Below are positions 8,836-15,355 of a DNA stretch of 64,000 nt, piece after piece; the first letter of the stretch is position 1; every line of letters starts with the position of its first letter. The DNA comes from an uncultured Clostridia bacterium. GTDB taxonomy: Bacteria; Bacillota; Clostridia; Oscillospirales; Oscillospiraceae. The notes under the pieces are model-generated. The model searched no databases. It was given only the letters and a program-made list of their open reading frames with translations, and was not told the DNA's origin. The position numbers and the translations under genes were made by a program. The stretch is from the NCBI GenBank assembly GCA_946412355.1, contig CAMKGX010000001.1, forward strand, positions 1 to 64,000, written 5' to 3'.

Positions 8836-9978
8836 CTCCGCAAGGCTGCCGGAGAGGCGGTCGGCGATGTTCTGCTTCCTGGCTACGTCAAGGTGTCCGT
8901 AGATGTTGGCGGTCATCTTGATGTCGGAGTGGCCCAGCCATTCCTGGACATCCTTCAAGCCAAATCCGTTGTTGAGGAGCAAGCTGGCGCAACTGTGTCG
9001 CAGCTCATGGAACCGGATGTGGGGCAAGTCATGCTTCCGCAGCAGGGTGGAAAACTTGTCCGTGATGTAGTCCGGCGAATAGGGCCGACCATCGGGCCAG
9101 GTGAACACATAGTCGCTGGCGTGGTACTCCCTGCCGAACAGGCGGCGATTCTGGGCCTGGGCGGCCCTGGCAGCGGCGAAGATAGACCGGGCTTCCTCCG
9201 TCAGCGGAAACGATCGGCGGCTGCTGGCGTTCTTGGTCTTATCTTTCTCCACGATGCTGGTTACCTTGGCAACCGTGTGCCGGATGGTCATGGTTCCGGC
9301 GTCAAAGTCGATGCTGTCCCATTTGAGGCCCAGCAATTCGCTGCGGCGAAGGCCATACAGGGCCGTAATCTTCACCATGGGATAGATGGGCTCGTCACGG
9401 ATGGCGTCGAAAAGGGCTTGCAGCTGCTGGGCGTTATAGAAGCGGGCTTCGTGCCGTTCCTGCTTGGGCAGGACAAGGTACTGGCTTGGATTGCTGGGCA
9501 GCAGATTGGCCTTCACGGCTTCATCCAGCGTCTGGTGCAGGATGTTCTTATGCATCCGTAAAGACCGGGCCGAAAGGCCGCCTTTTTCGTCCTTTCGGCC
9601 CCTGGTCTGCTTCTCATCGATGTAGGCTTGCAGCACAGGCAGCGTCACATCCTGGAGCTTGATTCCCAGGGCGTCAAAATAGGGCAGAACGTGGGTATTA
9701 GCGAGGCAGAGATAACCTTGATACGTCACCTCATCCACCTTGCGCCGGGCGATGGTGAGCCAGTGGCGAACGTAGTCCGAAAACAGCACATCGGAGCGGA
9801 TGATGCCGGATTGCAGTTCACATTTGTGCAGCTTCTCCCGGAGCATCTGCTCCGCTTTCCGCTTGTTGCCCTTGGCCGGTAGGCCGGTGGCAATCCAGGG
9901 GCGCTTCCGCTTTCCGTTTTCATAGGTGCTGAGGACAATATAGTACATTCCGTTTTTGATTTGCAGACAACCTGTCAT
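8827..9978 (-). CDS. Tyrosine recombinase / site-specific integrase
   Basis: Catalytic motifs ALYGLRRSELLGL (Arg), HELRHSCASLL (HxxR) and LGHSDIKMTANIYGH (Tyr). Confidence 0.95.
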   Translation of the reverse strand: MTGCLQIKNGMYYIVLSTYENGKRKRPWIATGLPAKGNKRKAEQMLREKLHKCELQSGIIRSDVLFSDYVRHWLTIARRKVDEVTYQGYLCLANTHVLPYFDALGIKLQDVTLPVLQAYIDEKQTRGRKDEKGGLSARSLRMHKNILHQTLDEAVKANLLPSNPSQYLVLPKQERHEARFYNAQQLQALFDAIRDEPIYPMVKITALYGLRRSELLGLKWDSIDFDAGTMTIRHTVAKVTSIVEKDKTKNASSRRSFPLTEEARSIFAAARAAQAQNRRLFGREYHASDYVFTWPDGRPYSPDYITDKFSTLLRKHDLPHIRFHELRHSCASLLLNNGFGLKDVQEWLGHSDIKMTANIYGHLDVARKQNIADRLSGSLAEKW

Positions 9979-10214
9979 GTTCTTTCTCCTTTCCTGGCAG
10001 GGTAGATTTGTCCGCTGTTGCAGCTTGAAACTTGATAGCGTGCCGAGTTGAGATAATCCACAAGGCAGACCTTGGGAATCAGAATCTTTCGGCCAACCCG
10101 GCGAAAGCCGATACTGCGCTCTTTGACCATACGATAGACGGACGCCTCACAGACGCACAGGGCTTCCGCCGCCTGCCGGACGGTCAAGACATCGGGATAT
10201 TGATGCAGCATCAC
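9975..10214 (-). CDS. Excisionase-type HTH_17 DNA-binding protein
   Basis: LTVRQAAEALCVCEASVYRMVKERSIGFRRVGRKILIPKVCLVDYLNS; stop overlaps int start. Confidence 0.85.
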   Translation of the reverse strand: MMLHQYPDVLTVRQAAEALCVCEASVYRMVKERSIGFRRVGRKILIPKVCLVDYLNSARYQVSSCNSGQIYPARKGERT

Positions 10215-10223
10215 GGCACCCCC

Positions 10224-11153
10224 TCAAAACGGCATATCCGGGTCATCGCCAGGCAGCAGCTCCAACACCTCATGGATGCGGCGCTCCAACGCCTTGAAGC
10301 TCTGCGGCTCGCTTATCTGCACATTGGGGTACTGCTGCTGGAGGGGAATATTGCTGACAAGATACACCACCGTGAAACAGGCTTGCTTGTTGGCATAGCG
10401 GCACGGCAGCTGCATGGGGTAGCCGTCCAGCACATTCAGCAGCAGCGAGAACGTCAAGCTGGAGCGGAACTCGTCCAACAGCAGCACATCCTCCCCGGCG
10501 TAGTTGTCGAATGGATGCTCGTAGTCGGTGACACGGTAGACGTTTTCATAGCCGTGGCGCTCCATGACCATCCGGGTTTTGCCCACTCCGGCGGGGCCGG
10601 AGAGATACGTCACATGGAGGTGGCGGAACTCCTTGCGGAATCGCTCTGCCAGAAGCGTTTGCCTGGCCTGCTCAATGCGGGGCAAGTGATTCATGGCGGA
10701 GGGATATTCCCGCAGGATTTCGGCGTTGCTGGCGCCGCTCGTAACCATTCCCAAAATGGCCTCGGATTGCTTTTGCTGCCGGGTTGTTTCCTCCGGCAGC
10801 GGGCCAGATTCCTCAAAAGTATCCCGCAGATTGGTCTCGTGCTTCACGTCGTCCGACCATTTACCCTCCTTGCGGATGTAATCCCGGTTTTCCCGGTGGG
10901 TGCCGCGGGCCAGCTCAATGTGAGCGCCGTAGAATCTGCGCTGGATGGCAGAGAACTCCTTGGCGTTGGCAAACGCCATGTATACGTGGGTGTGATAGGT
11001 CCCGGTATCGCCGCCTATCTCGTCGCAGAGGCACCAGTACAGACAGCCGGACATCTCTACGATAGCGTTCTTGATGACCTCATGGGTAAAGCCGTGTTCT
11101 GCGGGGTTGTTGATTGTCAGCTGATACTTGCGTGATGCATTGGATCGCGCCAT
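10224..11153 (-). CDS. rep: CRESS-type replication initiator (HUH endonuclease + SF3 helicase)
   Basis: Motif I YQLTINNP; motif II HTHVYM; motif III YIRK; Walker A GPAGVGKT; Walker B DVLLLDEF; motif C VYLVSN; Arg finger ALERRI. ATG at 11153 with RBS aaaggagtcatt. Confidence 0.88.
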   Translation of the reverse strand: MARSNASRKYQLTINNPAEHGFTHEVIKNAIVEMSGCLYWCLCDEIGGDTGTYHTHVYMAFANAKEFSAIQRRFYGAHIELARGTHRENRDYIRKEGKWSDDVKHETNLRDTFEESGPLPEETTRQQKQSEAILGMVTSGASNAEILREYPSAMNHLPRIEQARQTLLAERFRKEFRHLHVTYLSGPAGVGKTRMVMERHGYENVYRVTDYEHPFDNYAGEDVLLLDEFRSSLTFSLLLNVLDGYPMQLPCRYANKQACFTVVYLVSNIPLQQQYPNVQISEPQSFKALERRIHEVLELLPGDDPDMPF

Positions 11154-11297
11154 AATGACTCCTTTCTGTTTGGTCAAATCATCTCCTTTCATAATAATAA
11201 ACAATACCGCCGGGCGATGGAAACCAGGCCCGACCCAGAGCAAAATCGGTTTTTCAGATGATTATGGGGTGGATAGGAATTGTACACAACACACGAT

Positions 11298-11325
11298 GCT
11301 GCGCAGGTAATACTATCTGCGCAGC
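11298..11325 (-). promoter_or_regulatory. Putative rolling-circle origin: stem-loop with nonanucleotide TAGTATTAC
   Basis: + strand GCTGCGCAG-GTAATACTAT-CTGCGCAGC; perfect 9-bp stem; minus-strand (rep strand) loop ATAGTATTAC contains TAGTATTAC at 11315-11307. Confidence 0.8.
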
Positions 11326-11344
11326 CGCCGTATGCGGCGGGTGA

Positions 11345-11626
11345 TTACTTGGTCTTTTTGGGGGAAACGCCGGGAAGAAGCTGGTCTTGCTTGTCTTTGA
11401 GAAAGCTGAAGCCCTCGCCGGAAATCTGCATAAGGGATTCCAGGGAGTTCTCCCGGACAATCTTGGCAAACAAGGCCACATTGTCCGCTGCATTCAGTTG
11501 CTGGATAATCAGCTGATAGCAGGCGCTGGCGTCGTTTAGAATGCCGTTGGCGGCCTTGTATTGCTGAATACGGGCATACACGTCATCGGGAATAGTTAAG
11601 TTGATTCTTTTCTTGGTAGATGGCAT
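11345..11626 (-). CDS. Small ribbon-helix-helix-like protein
   Basis: MPSTKKRINLTIPDDVYARIQQYKAANGILNDASACYQLIIQQLNA...; pattern K-I-L-IP-D---RI typical of RHH folds. Confidence 0.55.
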   Translation of the reverse strand: MPSTKKRINLTIPDDVYARIQQYKAANGILNDASACYQLIIQQLNAADNVALFAKIVRENSLESLMQISGEGFSFLKDKQDQLLPGVSPKKTK

Positions 11627-11800
11627 ATTCTCACCTCCACAAGGCAACTATACTAAAATCGGAGAACGGTGTCAAGGAGTACTTTGGAGTAACACTGCAC
11701 AAGACTTGCTGCCAGGGGCGCACAACGGGGCCTTCTGCCGGGGGCTGCACCCCCAGGGGGAGGCGGGTGGTTACCGGGGCCGTGTGCGTGCCCCTGCGGG

Positions 11801-11847
11801 CCGGAGGCCGCAGAAACGCACTTGACGTGCATTTCTACGGCCTCCGG
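11801..11847. repeat. Long imperfect inverted repeat within the integrative element
   Basis: CCGGAGGCCGCAGAAACGCACTTG pairs with GACGTGCATTTCTACGGCCTCCGG, with mismatches mostly C/T changes. Confidence 0.6.
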
Positions 11848-11879
11848 CGGTTTCGGGGGACGCTACTGCAACAGCGGGG

Positions 11880-11904
11880 TTTTTCTACCACTTTTCTACC
11901 ACTT
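11880..11904. promoter_or_regulatory. Putative integrase arm-type site (right)
   Basis: tttttctaccacttttctaccactt, 23/25 identical to 8811-8835. Confidence 0.5.
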
Positions 11905-12056
11905 GGGCAGATAATTGTATTTTTGTGGGTGATGGGATGGTGGCGTTGTTTTTGGCGTCTCTCGGTGTGATTGTGCCCGCAAAGCCTTGTAAAACCGTGG
12001 GTTTCTGTGCTGCGCCATTGGACGCCGTTTTGCTGCTTGCGAAATAGTGGGAGGGT

Positions 12057-12101
12057 ATGGCATTCAAGAGGTCAGCGGTTCGATCCCGCTTATCTCCACC
12101 A
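12057..12101 (+). repeat. att direct repeat (3' half of tRNA-Ala(GGC)), right copy
   Basis: Perfect 45-bp copy of 8697-8741. Confidence 0.9.
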
Positions 12102-12102
12102 T

Positions 12103-12139
12103 AAAAAGTACCGAAATCCGTAGGATTTCGGTACTTTTT
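12103..12139 (+). terminator. Rho-independent terminator (probably the original tRNA terminator)
   Basis: AAAAAGTACCGAAATCC-GTA-GGATTTCGGTACTTTTT. Confidence 0.7.
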
Positions 12140-12223
12140 TGTACTTTTTAAAGGACTTTTGAAAAATGCAAATCTACCATTCGTAATTTGTTCGTAACGC
12201 CCGTTTAGTACATATAGATGACA

Positions 12224-12261
12224 CGCCCCATCAGAAATAGTTTTGCTTTTCTGATGGGGCG
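12224..12261 (-). terminator. Hairpin terminator downstream of the double-HTH gene
   Basis: CGCCCCATCAGAAA...TTTCTGATGGGGCG. Confidence 0.6.
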
Positions 12262-12282
12262 TTTCAGCACATTCTTACACGA

Positions 12283-14091
12283 TTACAAATACCGTTCCAG
12301 CAGTCTCTTTGTCGATAGTTTGTCCTGCTTGTAGCGGGCTGTAATACTGTCCGCATAAGCCATAAAGGCTTCGTACATAGCCGGATGTGAAATCAAAAAC
12401 GTGACCTGCGGGGCGTTCAGCCGGCTAACCGTTACGAGGTCGTCGAAAAGTACGATCTGCGTGTTGTCAAAGGGCGCGTCCGGCAAAGCGTAAAAACGAT
12501 ATTTCGGATTTTCCTCCGACAGCGTCATGATATTCCGTATATGCTCCGCATACTCCTTCGGCGTATACGTTACCGTGATGCCGGGAATATCCGCAGAGAC
12601 TTTGTTACTGAACAAGCTTTCCTCATCCGCCACGGGAATGCACTCGTGGACAAAAGATTCGTTAAGTGCTACGGTAAGTAATCTCTTTCGACTTTCCCAA
12701 ACGGAAAACGCCCTGTTCTTCACGGTTTCGTCAGCGCCGCAGCGTTCAAGGATCGAAACAAGCGTCTCTTTTGGCATCGTGGCAAATGACAGCGCTGTTC
12801 CGAGCACAGTCATTCCGGAATAGCCCGTGTGAATAACCCCTTCGCTTTCGAGATTGCCGTATATCCTTACAAGTTGCTTTGCGTCGGCGAGCAGACTATG
12901 AAAAGCAGCTTGGTGCATTTCCAATATTTTAGTATCAGTATCGTAACGATATTCGCCACTTTGGTCTTCCGTGCCGATCACATTGCTTCCCTTAATGCAA
13001 GCGACGCCCGGGCATAAAAAGATCGTATTGGAAAACCGGGAGTTCTTCTGCTTTTTGCAGTAGTAGGAACGAATCATTCCAGACATATAGAGCGGCAGCC
13101 AGCTGATGATCGCCTCGATCATTTCAGAAACATCGCGGTCAACGTTATGAATAACGTGAATCTTAATTCCTTTTTGCACACATCCGAGCATCAGCGCCGC
13201 CCATTTTATGCGAAACGCGGGGTCGGTCAGCCAGTTCATATTCTGGTCGGAGTATAAATAGAGTTCTTTTCCTCCGCCGGAGATCACGCTTGCGAGGAAA
13301 CGGATCACCGCGTTTTGCAAGCCGGCCGAGCCGAAATATACCGTGTCTTCACATTTGACTGTTGCCGCTACTTCCTCAAAAGAAGGCAGCGGCGTTTTTG
13401 CGTCTAATGAAAAGGTGTCGATGTTTTCAAGCAACTTTTCGATTACCGAACTGCTGTCGGTCTTTTCGGTATCGTACAGCCAGTCGTGAAACAGCGAAAA
13501 CGCCTCTTCTTCGTCCGTCAGCGCGTCGGGGTCAGCTTTCATAAGAGCCGCAAGTTGTTTTATTCTGTTCTGTTCTCCCAGTCTGCGCAATAAAGCGGTG
13601 CATATGGCGTCCATCGTGCGCGGGTTGGATTTCGGGGATCGCAGTCCGTTTCGGAATCGACTTATGTAAGAAGTGTCGATATTGACCAGATTCCCCAGAC
13701 GAATGTTGGATATCTCCGCAAGCTCCATAACGGCGTTCAGCTTTTCTCCAAACACGCGGTAGGGGACGATATCTTTCGGCGGTTTGGATTTCTTATCCGT
13801 AACCTCTTCTCCGCCGTAGAGCCAAGCCATGATCTGCGCCTTGATGGCGTCTGCGGAGTTTTGCTCTTTACAGGAAATCAGCTGGCAAATCCCGGCGGTT
13901 TTGCCTTTTTCATCGGCGCAGGAATATATGCCGTCTACGATCCGCCAAGCGCCCGCTCCGCCTTTTTTCGGGACCCTTGCACCGCTTGTCATACGGCTGA
14001 TATAGGATTTATCGCATCCGACAAAGCGCGCAAAATCCCCCGAAGTCACGTCGAGCAAAGTGAGTATTTTATTGAGTTTCTCGCTGAACAT
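12283..14091 (-). CDS. Large regulator with two N-terminal HTH domains and an unassigned C-terminal region
   Basis: Two related HTH units: FSEKLNKILTLLDVTSGDFARFVGCDKSYISRMTSGARVPK and FGEKLNAVMELAEISNIRLGNLVNIDTSYISRFRNGLRSPK; ~400-aa C-terminal region unassigned. Divergent from 14312. Confidence 0.75.
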   Translation of the reverse strand: MFSEKLNKILTLLDVTSGDFARFVGCDKSYISRMTSGARVPKKGGAGAWRIVDGIYSCADEKGKTAGICQLISCKEQNSADAIKAQIMAWLYGGEEVTDKKSKPPKDIVPYRVFGEKLNAVMELAEISNIRLGNLVNIDTSYISRFRNGLRSPKSNPRTMDAICTALLRRLGEQNRIKQLAALMKADPDALTDEEEAFSLFHDWLYDTEKTDSSSVIEKLLENIDTFSLDAKTPLPSFEEVAATVKCEDTVYFGSAGLQNAVIRFLASVISGGGKELYLYSDQNMNWLTDPAFRIKWAALMLGCVQKGIKIHVIHNVDRDVSEMIEAIISWLPLYMSGMIRSYYCKKQKNSRFSNTIFLCPGVACIKGSNVIGTEDQSGEYRYDTDTKILEMHQAAFHSLLADAKQLVRIYGNLESEGVIHTGYSGMTVLGTALSFATMPKETLVSILERCGADETVKNRAFSVWESRKRLLTVALNESFVHECIPVADEESLFSNKVSADIPGITVTYTPKEYAEHIRNIMTLSEENPKYRFYALPDAPFDNTQIVLFDDLVTVSRLNAPQVTFLISHPAMYEAFMAYADSITARYKQDKLSTKRLLERYL

Positions 14092-14152
14092 AGGCTTGTC
14101 TCCTGCTATGATTTCACAATCATTTTAGCACAAAAGCAGGCGAAAAATCAAT

Positions 14153-14195
14153 GAGTTGACCGAAAAAAATGTCAATGACAACTTGCTGTCAACTC
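14153..14195. promoter_or_regulatory. Candidate operator with repeated GTCAA half-sites
   Basis: gaGTTGAC...TGTCAATGACA...GTCAACtc between the divergent regulator and zinc-ribbon gene. Confidence 0.4.
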
Positions 14196-14298
14196 TTGAG
14201 GCGATCCTTATTACAGTAATATAATGTATTTTGAGGGAAAGTAAGATTCGCAAGGAGGACACGGCTGGCTGCCGTGCCCTGTACCGTAATTTTATTGT

Positions 14299-14436
14299 AG
14301 GAGGTTCCTTTATGTTCTGTCCGAAATGCGGGAACCAGCTGCCGGATAACGCAAAGTTCTGCGATAAATGCGGTAATCCGGTGGGCAGCGTTCCGAACAA
14401 TCCATCAGTGGATCATCAAATACCCCCGCAAACGCC
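14299..14436 (+). repeat. 138-bp perfect direct repeat, copy 1 (RBS + N-terminus of zinc-ribbon gene)
   Basis: Identical by reading to 19898-20035. Confidence 0.9.
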
Positions 14437-15355
14437 TGTATCGGAGCAATCGATTCAGACAGCGGCAAAACAAGCCGCATCGGCGGCGGCATCGCAGGTA
14501 CGGTCTGCGGCGGCAGAGGCTATTCGGACGCCGCTCTCCAACCTGACCGAGCAGATCGCATCTTCCCAACCGGGCGAAGCGGTTCTTGGCACCTTCGGCG
14601 GTGTTTCCGGCGCTGTTACAAACAGTACAGGAATTTTGAGCCCGATTAAGACTATCCTATCCGGTATACAATCCTTTGGACAGAGTTTTGTCGGCTTGTT
14701 CAAGAATAAGCAGCGGAGCAAGCTCATCATCGCGGGCGTGATCGCCGTGGTGTGGGTCGTGATGATGATCCTCTCCCATAACGGTATCCACATCGGCATA
14801 CTGAACTTTCTGACCTTCGCGCAGGGCGGCGTCGGCCGCACAGTTCCCGGCTGGCTTGGAGGTTTGCTTGGAAAAACGACGGTCGTGACGATGTTGTTTT
14901 CGCTGTTTACGGGTGGATTCAAGTCTCTTGGCGGCGGATTCAAATCCATATTCAGCGGCGCAAACTTCAAAACGAGTAATCTCGTCCGGCTCCTTCTCGG
15001 TGCAGGCGGCGCTTTGATCGTGTATCAATTCTTTGCAGGAAGCGCATCTCTGACAGACACAATGCCCGCTATATCCGGCGCGTTGATTAGCGTGATGGCG
15101 CTCGGGCGCGGGAACGGATTCCTTTATCGTTTCGCGCAATCGCTGACGGCAAGCAAGGTCGGAGCGTCACGAATCGCAAATAACGAAAAAGCCGCCGGAC
15201 TGCTCTCGGGTGTTACATACGGCTTTGCGCTGGGCGCGCTTCTCTCGGCGATCCCGTTCGGCTGGCTGCCGGTCATTTTCGGCGGCGCGTGCGTGATTGC
15301 GGGAATTGTGCTCACCATTGTATTCGGCAATAAAAAGGAGGCGACTGCGGTATGA
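14312..15355 (+). CDS. Zinc-ribbon domain multi-TM membrane protein
   Basis: MFCPKCGNQLPDNAKFCDKCGNPVG followed by several hydrophobic segments. Confidence 0.8.
   Translation: MFCPKCGNQLPDNAKFCDKCGNPVGSVPNNPSVDHQIPPQTPVSEQSIQTAAKQAASAAASQVRSAAAEAIRTPLSNLTEQIASSQPGEAVLGTFGGVSGAVTNSTGILSPIKTILSGIQSFGQSFVGLFKNKQRSKLIIAGVIAVVWVVMMILSHNGIHIGILNFLTFAQGGVGRTVPGWLGGLLGKTTVVTMLFSLFTGGFKSLGGGFKSIFSGANFKTSNLVRLLLGAGGALIVYQFFAGSASLTDTMPAISGALISVMALGRGNGFLYRFAQSLTASKVGASRIANNEKAAGLLSGVTYGFALGALLSAIPFGWLPVIFGGACVIAGIVLTIVFGNKKEATAV

Larger units (their letters stand above)
8742..12101. mobile_element. 3,360-bp integrative element encoding a CRESS-type Rep (pCRESS-like) with its own integrase/excisionase
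   Basis: Bounded by perfect 45-bp att repeats; contains int, xis, CRESS-like rep, ori-like stem-loop and RHH-like ORF, all on the minus strand. Confidence 0.88.

Noticed and set aside
11325-11340. Second hairpin CCGCCG-TATG-CGGCGG next to the ori stem-loop
   Set aside because: Real palindrome but short with a 4-nt loop and no nonanucleotide; more likely ancillary or a terminator than the nick site.
12026-12101. Possible intact tRNA ending at 12101
   Set aside because: Same 3' half only; upstream bases do not supply the 5' half of tRNA-Ala.
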